From assembly GCA_001972305.1 (NCBI GenBank), contig BDDD01000178.1:1-64000 (forward strand): a DNA stretch of 64,000 bases, written 5' to 3'. A program made the position numbers and the translations under genes. Every line of letters starts with the position of its first letter. The first letter of the stretch is position 1. A model generated the notes under the pieces. The model saw only the letters and a list, made by a program, of their open reading frames with translations, ran no database searches and was not told the origin of the DNA. This stretch comes from Cephalotus follicularis (lineage: Eukaryota; Streptophyta; Magnoliopsida; Oxalidales; Cephalotaceae). Shown piece by piece: positions 25,510-38,663 of this stretch.

Positions 25510-26680
25510 TAATATATATATATATATAAATACTCGTTCAAATTAATTTTGATGTTTATTAAATCGGTACTTGTCGATGGATACTGGACCTAGTTTGGTC
25601 CAACAAGTTTTAATTGAACTTTACCAAGCAATTGTGTAGTAAAAGAAGGGGATAATAATTATAAAAATAAGTAAAAATATTAAATTTGACCTTCACCTTA
25701 TAACTCAAGGGCCATGATCAACTGGGTTAGGTTAGCTTTGAGATCTCAGTATACAGATCAGTAGTATAGAATTCGAAAGTCGTATCCAAATGATTTTATT
25801 TTCCCTTTTACGGATTCCATGAAGTCGTTGATTCATAACATTCATGCTATGCCTAAATGATGTCAATTTAGGCAATAAGTCATACCAAACAAAGCAATTT
25901 TGAGTTATGGTTTGTATGTAAATCAAAATGGAATCAACCCATTTAATTCAATCTCAGACAAAGGGGCAAAAAAGTTGTTAGAGATACAAGAATTGGTATT
26001 GATTCTTTTATCAATGCCGCATCCAAATTTTGGCAGGCTAATTAGTCGATAGATAATGTTTACATATCATATTAAAAACTAAATAAATATTGTCAAATAG
26101 CACCATTTTTGTTCCTTAAAAAACGAAGGAAATATCTCAAGCATAACATATTAGGATTTGAGAATTTATCACATTTACAGAGTATCTGATAGTGGCTAAC
26201 AATGAATTTCATTGTTCTTTTTTTTTTTCACAAAAGATATGCCCAATATAATTTCCTTTAATTGGTTGATAATTAAATTTCAAGCATTGATAACTCAAGC
26301 ACTTAAAGAAAATGAAAACAACGTTTGACCAAGTGCTCATTTGTTATTTGTTATGTATAACCCAGATTTAGATAATAAATCTAGCAAGTTTTCTCAAAAA
26401 TTTAAGTTATCTTATATCTTTATACCTTAATACTTACTATTAATGGGATTTTGGCAAGTAATACCAGTACTTAATAGAAGTTATAATAGAATTTTTTAAT
26501 AGAAGTTTTCTCATCCCTATGGGCACTCCTCACTATAAACACTCACGGACGATGAGAGTTGTGCCATATCAATAATTTATTTGTTTTCAAACTCCACTAC
26601 ATATAGTAATATTTTTTTAAAAAAAATTGTGACAAAAATGAGGTGCAAAGTAAACATCGCCCGAGAGTGTTGTATATGGC
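25510..26680. other. AT-rich non-coding spacer
   Basis: I see no gene or repeat with recognisable ends; the short open frames look incidental. Confidence 0.55.
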
Positions 26681-26688
26681 TTAGAGGT
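26681..26688. repeat. Left 8 bp target duplication of the hAT-like element (ttagaggt)
   Basis: TTAGAGGT here is repeated exactly at 27803-27810. Eight-base duplications are typical of the hAT superfamily. Confidence 0.8.
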
Positions 26689-27802
26689 AACTGGCGGAGT
26701 CAGGATTTCACTCTAGTGGGTACAAAAAATAATAAATTTTTAAAATTAATGCAAACAAAATCACACGCACTACCCCACAAACTTGGAACAATCAATGCGA
26801 AGAAACACAAATACCAAATCAAAAAATTGGTAAATATATGTATCAAATTCAGAGCAAAGAGAGACTCAGTAAGAGGACCAAAATTCTAGTTTACACGTTG
26901 ATGAAAGAGACTTAGAGAGAAGAAGAGACGTTTGCCACTTATATTTTCGCCCTGTGTTACGTTGCTAGAGAAATAGGCAACAGTTGTTGCCGGTAACATA
27001 CGTCACTGTCGAATTGTTGGGCATTAATAGTTGACGATTTCAAACAATGAGAGAGAGAGGGAAGACTCGACTCGAAATAGAGGGTTTTTTCTTTTTTTAA
27101 AAAATAGTTTCTTTTCTTTGTAAATCTCTAATTAATTGACATAAAACTAATTATTACCTAATTTTTATTTAAGGGGACCGATTTCAATGTCCTATAACTA
27201 TAAGATTAAAATGATGAGAATAAAAAATTTAATGTCCTATAATTAGTATTATAGAAAAATTATGTTTGAGATACAAATTAATGAACCTCACTGTATCATT
27301 AGGAACTAAAAAGATTTTTTTTTATATTTAATATGTGTTCTATTTTTTAGTTTCTAAGCTAAAGAACTACAGTGAGTTTTACAAGTTAATAAATACTTTT
27401 TACTAACATTTGTATCGTGAGTTGCTTTTATGTTATTCTTTTAACCATTCTGAAATTTTAAATATGTTAGTATAACAATTAAGTTAATCTGAAATTCAAA
27501 ACTATAAAATTTTGAGTTTTTCTATGTTTTAATAATACTATCATTTTTCTTTTCTGCGAGCAAAATTTTTTAGTAAATTAGTAACTAATACAACTGAGAT
27601 TATAATACTTACAATTGGATTGAGAGGTTCTAATTCCTATATTTCATACAAAAGCATAAATTTATAATTATTAACATCATAAATATTTAATAATAACATG
27701 CTAAACGCTTAAATAATTTATAGTATATAGTATCTTTTTTTTTTCTTTAAAACTTCAGTGGGGGCATGAGCCCCCAATGGGTACTATGTGGCTTCGCCAC
27801 TG
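26689..27802. mobile_element. Non-autonomous hAT-like DNA transposon (1114 bp)
   Basis: The ends AACTGGCGGAGTCA and (reverse complement of the right end) CAGTGGCGAAGCCA agree at 10 of 14 positions and resemble the CAGTGGCGGAGCC style of plant hAT ends. Perfect 8 bp duplications TTAGAGGT flank it. The interior is AT-rich with no transposase-like frame, so it would have depended on an enzyme from elsewhere. A second short inverted pair, AGTGGGGGCATGAGCCCCC, lies near the right end at 27759-27777. Confidence 0.8.
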
Positions 27803-27810
27803 TTAGAGGT

Positions 27811-28755
27811 GAAGGTTTATAGGAGAGAACATTTTTGAAGTTCTGGTTTGACACTCATGGTGTTAGTACCGCTTTATTATATAATTTAAAACGTTTCTCA
27901 CGAGAATTTTTGACTTACTAAATTCTCATCGGTGGTAGATGTTGATCTATATATATTAGTGGTTTAATCATAATATCGGAAAGTAACATTATCATATTCA
28001 TTAATTATCCATTATGATCAATTTACGACGGAGGTCGAACTTACTAGATTCTCAACGGATAACATAATACGCAATAAAATAAAAAAGTTACTCCAATGTT
28101 TTATCGGCATGCGGTCAAAACATAGAAGACGAGCCAATAAACAGTGAAGATGTAGTCAAGTCAGACTCAAGTCAATTGTAAGACTTTTTATCACCGATTC
28201 TTCCCACATATTTTTTTTTTCGAAATACTAATAACAAAAATTAAACAATATTAAGCAGATTACAGTAAACCAAGGTTTACCTAATCATATTTAGTTTCAT
28301 GTCATTGTATACCAATCTACAAAAGGCCAAAAATCTCACTTGATTCTTATCTCAAATTACTTCTATTCAACTAAGTAACGGACTTTGTTTTCCTCTTGAC
28401 CGAATACTTATAGGTATACCATTTGCATGTGCATTCATTTATTTGCTTTGGTTTTTTTGCTGCCTGTGCATTGCTACTGATATTTCAATTTATCCATTTA
28501 TTTATTTTTCCCTGCAAAATAAAAAAGTATTGCTTATTAAATGTTTTCTTCTTTGTGGTAATAATGAGGCTAATCTTTTTCTTTTGATGTTTAGTCTTAT
28601 ACATATGATGCAGTTGCATTTAGATTTTCTCCTTAGTGAATTAATTAAAGCTATACATGCATCTGCAAATTCTGTAGTTTACAGGTCTTTATACACGTTT
28701 AAGAGAATAAGCAATAAGAATAATACCCAACGCCGAGCTGAAAACATAGTACCTT
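27811..28755. other. AT-rich spacer upstream of the decayed host exon
   Basis: No supported gene. The 104-residue frame at 28443-28757 is AT-driven and shows no domain I recognise; it may be intron or promoter sequence of the gene remnant at 28756. Confidence 0.45.
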
Positions 28756-28871
28756 GATAATGGTCAAGTTAGTGGTTCTGCTTCATTACCAAAGGGAACC
28801 TGAGGCTGTGGAAACAGTTAGCGAGCCATCTATGATATTTTTCCCTTTTAGCTCCCCACAACAAGAGTGAG
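28756..28871 (+). pseudogene. Host gene remnant, left part (possible HSP20-like-domain protein)
   Basis: Short coding-like stretches read EPEAVETVSEPSMIFFPF then SSPQQE up to the B2 insertion, and continue at 38664 as WETLSATTQFGISLSGS, indicating that B2 landed inside an exon. Farther on, ESDDSYYFRVN and PGVSSNEG resemble the start of the alpha-crystallin/HSP20-like domain of plant IDM2/IDM3-type proteins. That identity is inference from a short match. The frame is shifted at least twice (before EPEAVET and again after SAATRSIG), so the gene is dead apart from the insertion. Confidence 0.4.
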
Positions 28872-30860
28872 TGTGACGACCCGAATTCCCTTTTGTACTG
28901 TTCATGCATACATTGTACCATATTGGACCGTACTGAACTGTATTGAATTGAGGTATTCTTATGCCTATTGAGATCGTATTGGTTTTATGCATGTATAGTC
29001 GAGATTTTGAGCTGAGTTTCGGAGAGTTGACTGAATCGACTATATAAGTCAATTCTCACTCTCTCATTTCACACATTCTTCTCCCTCTCTCTATCCTTCT
29101 CCCCCTCTCTCTCTAGCTGGAGCCTCCATCTTCCTCTCTTGCAGCCGGATTTAAAGCTCCTTCAACAAGGACACCGATTACAAGTGGCGGCTTACTGATT
29201 GAACAAGAAAGTAGTGGATTATTGGGTGATTTCTACCGATCGATTGATTGTGAGCTCAACTTTTGAAGCTTCGGTGATAGGTAGGACTTCTTTACTGAAT
29301 TGCCTACTGCTTTATTGATTGATTGATTGAATTGCATGATTGAATGACTGATTGAATGATTGAATTGAATGTAGCGAGTGAAATTGGGGTTTTTAGGGTT
29401 TTTAAGTAAATCCTTGACCTAATTGTTAATAGAAAAATTGAAATGTTAAATTGAAGGTTGTAACTAGTTTTACTAACCTTAAAGAATGATTTTTAACCCT
29501 TGGTTTCTTAAAGAATGGATTTGATTGGATTTTGGCTTGAAAATTGCTGGTTTTCTGCAGAAAAATCGGCCATTCCCAGCAAAGACATCGATCAATTTGC
29601 CCATGGACATCGATGCCTTTCGCTTTGGGATGCAGCCTCCTTGATTTCGTAGCAAAGACATCGAAGTCTTTGAAAGGCGTCAACGTCTTTTGCTTGAGAT
29701 GCCTTTCCTCTGAGAAGGCGTCGACGCGAGACATCGATGCGCATTCCCAGGCCATTTTCATTGAAACGCGTCGACGTCTTTGTCCAAGGACATCGACGTC
29801 TTCGGCCCAATTGAGAAAGACATCGATGTCTTTGAAGGACATCGACGTCTTTCTACCATTTTTAAAGACATGCCCTGATACGCATCGACGTCTTTTGCCA
29901 AGGACATCGACGCCTTTCGGGCTGAGTGGAGTTTTTAACTGTTAAAGCTGATTTTTTAACCCTTTTCACATTGCCGCTTGACCGGAACCTCACTTGAGGT
30001 ATTCAAGCGTTTTAAAACACAGTTTTCAATGGTTTTCAAAGATCGAAATGATAGATTGATAGAATGACAGCTTGAGCCATAGGTGACGACACAGTGACTT
30101 TTATTGACCAAATAGATGTTCATTCCTATTCCGTCGATTCGATTGTCACCGCCTAGCGGCTACTGATTGTACTGATTGATTGTTTGCTTGGGTCATAGGT
30201 GTTGCTGTGAGTCTAAGTCGGTAAAATGGATGCAAGTTCCCATCCCTCCATTAGGCACCACCACTTATCGGTTTTGCTTCGACGTTGTATTGATACAATG
30301 ATCGATTGCTTGAGTCGTGAGTGTTGTTGCGAGCCTAAGTCGGTACGATGGACGCACGTTCCCATTTCTCCATTAGACACCACCACTTATTGACTTTACC
30401 CAATACTGTATTGACTCGATTGATTGATTGATTGTATTGTATGGATCCTATAGAGCGACCTTATGATTCGTGTCGGCATGTTAGGTCTTTGACTCTGTCC
30501 ACCTCTTCCACCGATCGTTTCATTTATTGTATTGTACTGACCTGCTGACGAGTGGTACCGATTGATTGTCGATTGATGCTCCCTTGAGACCATAGCTCCC
30601 TAATGGTATTAGTAGCTCCCTCAGTTCATCGAGACTGTATTGACCCAACCATAGGCTGGAAGATCTATGAGTCCCAGACCTGATCAATCTGAGAACCGTA
30701 GATAGATCTCCCACCCTTTTTGAAGGACTGCCTTCCGTGGGATTGATCACCGCTAACCGATTGACATTGTATTGACCCGGTCGCATGCTCTATAGGATAT
30801 TGATTGATTGATTGGGTGTTTCATACACCACCATTGAGTGTCTGCCATTGATTGATTGTT
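28872..30860 (+). repeat. B2 5' LTR
   Basis: It begins TGTGACGACCCGAATTCCC and follows LTR B through the CT-rich tract (29068-29115), palindrome cluster (29583-29920), ~115 bp tandem duplication (about 30200-30410) and ATTG repeats. Gag sequence starts immediately after. Confidence 0.88.
29037..29052 (+). promoter_or_regulatory. Predicted TATA box of the B2 5' LTR
   Basis: CGACTATATAAGTCAA: TATATAAG at 29041-29048 lies about 170 bp into the LTR, followed by a CT-rich stretch. U3 is thus short and R-U5 very long. Confidence 0.6.
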
Positions 30861-30861
30861 A

Positions 30862-33800
30862 ACCCATTTAGAGAATACCTTTGAGGTCATGGGATGTGAT
30901 GATGAACAGAGATTGGTATTGGCAGTGTATTTGCTCCAAGGAGAAGTTAAGCACTGGTGGGCTATGGTCAACACAGATTGGACAAGGAATGGTACAGTCC
31001 GCTCTTGGGATGCCTTCAAAAGAGAATGCTATGCAAGGTACTACCCTCAGGTAGAGATAGACAGAAGAGAGATTGAATTTGATAACTTGGTACAAGGGAG
31101 CATGACAGTTGCTGAGTATGAGGCAAGCTTCACGCAGCTAGCCCGATCCGCCCCGTACTTAGTAGAAATCCAAGAGCGTAGAGCAAAGAAGTTCCTTCGG
31201 GGACTGAGATTGGGTTTGAGGAGGCAACTGACCCACCCTTTGGGTTGACCTCCATATCAGATATTTTCTTGCCGAGCTATGTAGGTTGAGGATATTGCAG
31301 CTGAGGCTAAATAGATGAGAAATATAGCCCGTACCAGGCCTACTCCTTCTTGGCAGAGTGGTAGTGACAGTGGCAGTGCTAAATCACAGAAGACTGATAG
31401 TAGCCCCTCACCTGGTTCTCAGGGTAGCAATCAAGATAGCGGGAATCCGTCCCGTTCTCGAAGGAGAGGTAGATCAAGGAATGCACGCCGAGGAGACCGA
31501 TCTTCAGCACCTAGTCAGGGTACACCCTCCAGGCTTTCTGGGAGTGGTAATCAGAGTGCTACGGTTCCTTGTGTGCATTATCAAAAGACCAACCATACTT
31601 CTGGGAATTATAGATGGTTCCTAGGCCATTGCTTGGTTTGTGGTGGTTCCGACAACATTGCTAGAGATTGTCCTCGGAGTTCTCGTCCTAGAGGATTTGA
31701 TCAAACACAGCGGGCGCCGCCCCCACAGGGACCGACAGCTAGTGTACCGTCTTCTTCCCGTTGGACTTCGCAGTCCAGGGGGAAACAGCCTATGAGTTCT
31801 GCTCCGACAGTTCAGGCTAGAGTGTTTGCTATGGAACCGAGTGCTGCAGTAGGGTCCGATGTTGTGATGGAGGTATCCACACCTCTAGTTGAGTCAGTGA
31901 CCACCGATCGAGTGTGTAGAGATTGTATTGTTGAGATTGATGATCGTTGCTTATTAGCCGATCTTATTGTTTTACCGATGGATTGCCTAGATGTGATTCT
32001 TGGCATGGATTAGTTGTCTTTTAGCTTTTCTCAGGTGGATTGTCATCGGAAAGTAGTGGTTTTCAGTCCTCCGGGACGACCACCTTTTCGGTTTCTTGGC
32101 ACATTAGAGCCATTGTTTGTTCCAATGATTTCGGCTTTGCATGCGGACAGATTGTTAAGACAAGGATGCTAGGGGTTTCTGGCACATGTGCTCGACACTG
32201 ACAGATGGCGGCCGGAACTGGAGGATATTCCAGTGGTTTGCGAGTTCGGAGATGTTTTTCCTCGGGATTTGATGTTGTTGCCGCCAAACAGAGAGATTGA
32301 GTTTGTAATTGATTGATACCAGGAACTGCACCGATTTCTCGAGCACCGTACCGTATGGCTCCGATAGAATTGAAAGACTTAAAGATACAGTTACAGAACC
32401 TTCTCGACAAAGGTTTTATAAGACCTAGTGCTTCACCCTGGGGAGCACCTGTTCTTTTTGTCAAGAAGAAAGATGGATCGTTCCGTATGTGTATTGACCA
32501 CCGACAGATCAATAAAGTTACAGTGAAGAATAAGTACCCTCTACCGCACATTCATGAGCTGTTTGATCAGCTTAGAGGAGCAACAACGTTTTCTAAGCTC
32601 GACTTGAGATCGGGCTACCACCAGTTGAAAGTCAGACCGGAGGATATTCCGAAGATGGCTTTCAGATCGAGATATGGCCATTATGAGTTCTTAGTTATGC
32701 CTTTTGGTGTGACTAATGCTCCTGCGGCTTTCATGGACCTGATGAACCGAGTGTTCAGACAGTATTTGGATCAGTTCATTGTAGTGTTCATTGACGACCT
32801 CTTGGTCTATTCCAAGACCGATGAGGAGCATGCCCAGCACTTCTACATTGTTTTGCAAACCTTGAGGGATCATCGACTGTATGCCAAATTCGACAAGTGC
32901 GAGTTTTTGTTATCGGAGGTTGGTTTTCTAGGGCATATTGTTTCTGGTGACGGTTTATCAGTGGATCCATCGAAAGTAGAGGCAGTGAAAGATTGGAAAC
33001 GACCGACAAATGCTTCTGAAGTTCGCAGCTTCTTGGGTTTAGCAGGGTATTATCGTCGGTTTGTTGAGAGTTCTTTCTGTATTGCTACAGCATTGACCAA
33101 TTTGACACAGAAGAACTCTATCCTTGGGTAGGATAGTGGATATTGGATTACATAAAGTGGCTACTGCTATTGATGAAAGATTGAAACCCGATTTCTCTTT
33201 ATCTACAGATGGGTTATTGAGATACAGGAACAGAATTTGCATTCCAGCCGATAGCGAGTTGAAGGAAGAGCTTCTTTTTCAAGCTCATAAATCTCGTCTC
33301 TCTGTTCATCCAGGGAGTACGAAGATGTATCGTGACCAAAAACTTAGCTATTGGTGGATTGGCATGAAGAGAGAAATTGCCTAATTTGTATCGAGATGCC
33401 TCACTTGTCAGCAAGTTAAGGCAGAGCACCAGAGACTGGCGGGCTTGCTTCAGCCTTTGCTCATTCCTAAGTGGAAATGGGAGAAAATTACCATGGATTT
33501 CATGTCTGGGTTGCCTCTGACTCATGACGGACATGTTGGTATATGGGTTGTGGTCGATCGACTCACGAAGTCGGCCCACTTTCTATCGATTCGGATGTCT
33601 TATTCTAGAGAAAAGTTGTCCAGATTTTTCATGAAAGAGATTGTTAAAGCACATGGAGCTCCTGTCAGCATTGTTTCAGATCGAGACTCTCGCTTCACTT
33701 CCGGGTTTTGGAGGAAGTTACAGGTAGCTATGGGTATAGAATTGAGTTTCAGCACTGCTTTTCATCCCCCAACAGATGGTTTGTCCAGAAGGACCATTCA

Positions 33801-34537
33801 GACTTTGGAGGACATGCTTCGTGCAGGCGTTCTCGACTTTGGAGGTAGTTGGGATGACTACTTGCATTTGATTGAGTTCTCATATAACAATAGTTATCAC
33901 GAGAGCATACAGATGGCTCCCTATGAAGCCCTATATGGTAGGAAGTGCCGATCGTCTGTTTGTTGGGATCAGGTCGGTGAAAAGAGTATTTTGGGGCCAG
34001 AGATTGTACAGATTACCGCAGAGAAAGTGAAACTGATTAGAGACCGATTGATTGTTGCACAGAGTAGACAGAAAAGCTATACTGATGTTCATCGTAAAGG
34101 CTTGGAGTTTAGTGTTGGTGACCATGTTTTCCTCAGAGTGTCGCCCTCTAAAGGAGTCATGAGATTCGGGAAGAAAGAAAAGCTTTCTCCTCGTTTTATT
34201 GGACCTTTCGAGGTATTGGATCGGATTGGCCGACTTGCTTACAGGCTTGCCTTGCCTCCAGCATTGTCGGGAATGCATGATGTGTTCCATGCTTCTCAGA
34301 TGAGGAGATATGTTCGAGATCCTTCACACATCATTGAGTATGGTTAGATTCAGATGGAACCTGACTTATCGTTTACAGAAGACTCCTATACAGATTGTTG
34401 ACCGACAGATCAGAGTATTGAGGAACAAGACCATCCCTTTGGTCAGTGTTCTATGGCAGTGTCATGGTTCTATGGAGTGCACTTGGGAGTGCGAGGACGA
34501 TATAAGAGAGACATATCCTTTTCTTTTGACTGATTGA
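30862..34537 (+). pseudogene. gag-pol of element B2 (fossil)
   Basis: Plus-strand order: gag domain about 30862-31310 (EHWWA-like KHWWAMVNTDW, REIEFDNLVQGSMTV), CCHC knuckle CLVCGGSDNIARDC about 31633-31675, protease tail DVILGMD near 31990, RT about 32330-33100 with FIDD near 32790, integrase about 33230-34000 with VVVDRLTKSAHF and SIVSDRDSRFTS, then DHVFLRVSPSKGVMRF and a chromo-like end near 34537. In other family members these parts give capsid, protease, reverse transcriptase and integrase. It is broken, with several breaks. Confidence 0.9.
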
Positions 34538-34572
34538 TTGTTTGACCGATGAATCTGGGGACCGGATTCTTT

Positions 34573-34586
34573 TAAGGAGGGAAGAA
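34573..34586 (+). other. Polypurine tract of B2
   Basis: TAAGGAGGGAAGAA lies immediately before the TG of the 3' LTR at 34587. Confidence 0.85.
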
Positions 34587-37500
34587 TGTGACGACCCGAA
34601 TTCCCTTTTGTATTGTTCATGCATACATTGTACCGTATTAGACCGTCTGAACTGTATTGAATTGAGGTATTCTTATGCCTATTGAGATCGTATTGGTTTT
34701 ATGCATGTATAGTCGGGATTTTGAGCTGAGTTTCGGAGAGTTGACCGAATCGACTATATAAGTCAATTCTCACTCTCACTCTCTCAATTGACACATTCTT
34801 CTCCCTCTCTCTATCCTTCTCCCCCCCGCCCTCTCTAGCTGGAGCCTCCATCTTCCTCTCTTGCAGCCGGATTTGCAGCTCCTTCAACAAGGACACCGAG
34901 TACAAGTGGTGACTTACCGATTGAACAAGAAAGTAGCGGATTATTGGGTGATTTCTACCGATCGATTGATTGAGAGGTCAACTTTTGAAGCTTCAGTGAT
35001 AGGTAGGACTTCTTTACTGAATTGCCTACTGCTTTATTGATTGATTGATTGAATTGCATGATTGAATGACTGATTGAATGATTGAATTGAATGTAGTGAG
35101 TGAAATTGGGGTTTTTAGGGTTTTTAAGTAAATCATTGACCTAATTGTTAATAGAAAGATTGAAATGTTAAATTGAAGGTTGTAACTAGTTTTACTAACC
35201 TTAAAGAATGATTTTTAACCCTTGGTTTCTTAAAGAATGGATTTGATTGGATTTTGGCTTGAAAATTGCTGGTTTTCTGCAGAAAAATCGGCCATTCCCA
35301 GCAAAGACATCGATCCCTTTGCCCATGGACATCGATGTCTTTCACTTTGGGATGCAGCCTCCTTGATTTCGCAGCAAAGACATCGAAGTCTTTGAAAGGC
35401 GTCGACGTCTTTTTCTTGAGATGCCTTTCCTCTGAGAAGGCGTCGACGCGAGACATCGATGCGCATTCCCAGGCCATTTTCATTGAAACGCATCGACGTC
35501 TTTGTCCAAGGACATCGACGTCTTCAACCCAATTGAGAAAGACATCGATGTCTTTGAAGGACATCGACGTCTTTCTACCATTTTTAAAGACATGCCCTGA
35601 TACGCATCGACGTCTTTTGCCAAGGACATCGACGCCTTTCAGACTGAGTGGAGTTTTTAACTGTTAAAGCTGGTTTTTCAACCCTTTTCACATTACCGCT
35701 TGACCGGAACCTCACTTGAGGTATTCAAGCGTTTTAAAACATAGTTTTCATTGGTTTTCAAAATTCGAAATGATAGATTGATAGAGTGACAGCTTGAGCC
35801 ATAGGTGACGACTCAATGACTTTCATTGACCAAATAGATGTTCATTCCTATTTTGTCGATTCGATTGTCACCGCCTAGCGGCTACTGATTGTACTGATTG
35901 ATTGTTTGCTTGGGTCATAGGTGTTGCCGTGAGTCTAAGTCGGTAAAACGGATGCACGTTCCCATCCCTCGATTAGGCACCACCACTTATCGGTTTTGCT
36001 TCGACGTTGTATTGATACAATGATCGATTGCTTAAGTCGTGAGTGTTGTTGCGAGCCTAAGTCGGTACGATGGACGCACGTTCCCATTTCTCCATTAGAC
36101 ACCGCCACTTATTGACTTTACCCAATACTGTATTGACTCGATTGATTGATTGATTGTATTGTATGGATCCTATAGAGTGACCTTATGATTCGTGTCGACA
36201 TGTTAGGTCTTTGACTCTGTCCATCTATTCCGCCGATCGTTTCATTTATTGTATTGTATTGACCCGCTGGCGAGCGGTACCGATTGATTGTCGTTTGATG
36301 CTCCCTTGAGGCCGTAGCTCCCTTGGTTGTAGCTCATCGAGACTGTATTGACCCAGCCATAGGCTAGAAGATCTATGAGTCCTAGACCTGATCAATCTGA
36401 GAACCGTACATAGATCTCCCACCCTTTTTGAAGGACTACCTTCCGTGGGATTGATCACCGCTAACCGATTGACATTGTATTGACCCGGTNGTGATAGGTA
36501 GGACTTCTTTACTGAATTGCCTACTGCTTTATTGATTGATTGATTGAATTGCATGATTGAATGACTGATTGAATGATTGAATTGAATGTAGCGAGTGAAA
36601 TTGGGGTTTTTAGGGTTTTTAAGTAAATCCTTGACCTAATTGTTAATAGAAAAATTGAAATGTTAAATTGAAGGTTGTAACTAGTTTTACTAACCTTAAA
36701 GAATGATTTTTAACCCTTGGTTTCTTAAAGAATGGATTTGATTGGATTTTGGCTTGAAAATTGCTGGTTTTCTGCAGAAAAATCGGCCATTCCCAGCAAA
36801 GACATCGATCAATTTGCCCATGGACATCGATGACTTTCACTTTGGGATGCAGCCTCCTTGATTTCGAAGCAAAGACATCGAAGTCTTTGAAAGGCGTCAA
36901 CGTCTTTTACTTGAGATGCCTTTCCTCTGAGAAGGCGTCGACGCGAGACATCGATGCGCATTCCCAGGCCATTTTCATTGAAACGCATCGACGTCTTTGT
37001 CCAAGGACATCGACGTCTTCAACCCAATTGAGAAAGACATCGATGTCTTTGAAGGACATCGACGTCTTTCTACCATTTTTAAAGACATGCCCTGATACGC
37101 ATCGACGTCTTTTGCCAAGGACATCGACGCCTTTCGGGCTGAGTGGAGTTTTTAACTGTTAAAGCTGATTTTTTAACCCTTTTCACATTGCCGCTTGACC
37201 GGAACCTCACTTGAGGTATTCAAGCGTTTTAAAACACAGTTTTCAATGGTTTTCAAAGATCGAAATGATAGATTGATAGAATGACAGCTTGAGCCATAGG
37301 TGACGACACAGTGACTTTTATTGACCAAATAGATGTTCATTCCTATTCCGTCGATTCGATTGTCACCGCCTAGCGGCTACTGATTGTACTGATTGATTGT
37401 TTGCTTGGGTCATAGGTGTTGCTGTGAGTCTAAGTCGGTAAAATGGATGCAAGTTCCCATCCCTCCATTAGGCACCACCACTTATCGGTTTTGCTTCGAC

Positions 37501-38663
37501 GTTGTATTGATACAATGATCGATTGCTTGAGTCGTGAGTGTTGTTGCGAGCCTAAGTCGGTACGATGGACGCACGTTCCCATTTCTCCATTAGACACCAC
37601 CACTTATTGACTTTACCCAATACTGTATTGACTCGATTGATTGATTGATTGTATTGTATGGATCCTATAGAGCGACCTTATGATTCGTGTCGGCATGTTA
37701 GGTCTTTGACTCTGTCCACCTCTTCCACCGATCGTTTCATTTATTGTATTGTACTGACCTGCTGACGAGTGGTACCGATTGATTGTCGATTGATGCTCCC
37801 TTGAGACCATAGCTCCCTAATGGTATTAGTAGCTCCCTCAGTTCATCGAGACTGTATTGACCCAACCATAGGCTGGAAGATCTATGAGTCCCAGACCTGA
37901 TCAATCTGAGAACCGTAGATAGATCTCCCACCCTTTTTGAAGGACTACCTTCCGTGGGATTGATCACCGCTAACCGATTGACATTGTATTGACCCGGTAG
38001 CATGCTCTATAGGATATTGATTGATTGATTGGGTGTTTCATACACCACCATTGAGTGTCTGTCATTGATTGATTGTTATAGATCCTATCCGTATGCTCTG
38101 TTATGGTTCACTGTCATACGGGTAGTCTGATCGCCAATTGTACATGTACATTTGTCATGTCATGCATTGATATTGTACACCGCACATTGATATTGTATAG
38201 ATCGTCACCGATATTGCACATTGTACATGCATACATGCTGCATGGGGTTTCTGCTTAGCCAGTGTGGCTAACCCCTTCCTTTGGGGTGAGGTTGTGTTGT
38301 ACCTTTGTGTGCGGCATAGGTAGGGCAGCAGGTAGCAGTGGACAGAAGGACTGAAGACCCGTTGACCGCACGACTTCTTGGGTATCTCGATGCTGATAAA
38401 GATATTGTAGTGAAGGATGGAAATGTATTGCATTGTAATACTGTATTGAAAGATTGATAATGTATTGTAAAAGACTTGTATTGTAAAGGATTTGTATTGT
38501 ATTGCATCGTATGTATGGATCAGTGTATTGTATCTTCCGCAGATGTATGTCTTGGAAAGTTTTAAAGTTTTCCGTATTTTTATATTGCTAGTCCCGACCA
38601 TTGTATTGTATATTGGATTGAGAGTAATGCCACGTGTCCGCCCTGCGGACGCGGGGTGTTACA
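34587..38663 (+). repeat. B2 3' LTR region, mosaic with a gap base
   Basis: A normal LTR B runs 34587-36489. After the n at 36490 the sequence jumps back to an earlier LTR position (GTGATAGGTAGGACTTC, also at about 29273 and 34997) and then continues to the true LTR end GCGGGGTGTTACA. From about 37060 the second segment matches the 5' LTR almost base for base, better than it matches the segment just before the n. Confidence 0.85.
36490..36490. other. Ambiguous base (n): assembly join
   Basis: This is the only non-ACGT base in the window. It sits exactly where the LTR sequence jumps backwards by about 1.5 kb, so it most likely stands for an unresolved gap rather than one unknown nucleotide. 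Confidence 0.85.

Larger units (their letters stand above)
28872..38663 (+). mobile_element. Ty3/gypsy element B2, fossil inserted in a host exon
   Basis: TG at 28872 and CA at 38663 are flanked by GTGAG and GTGGG, a 5 bp duplication with one change. Parts in order: 5' LTR sequence 28872-30860, gag-pol 30862-34537, polypurine tract 34573-34586, and 3' LTR sequence 34587-38663. The 3' LTR region is longer than one LTR because a segment is repeated after the n at 36490. It is the same family as B1 but in opposite orientation, so the two form a large inverted repeat. It is broken, with several breaks, although its LTRs are closely similar to each other by eye. Confidence 0.88.

Noticed and set aside
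28443-28757. 104-residue frame as a gene
   Set aside because: AT-driven composition, no recognised motif, and it runs into a decayed exon.
36490-36490. n as a simple single-base ambiguity
   Set aside because: The sequence jumps to a different LTR position exactly there, so it marks a join rather than one unread base.
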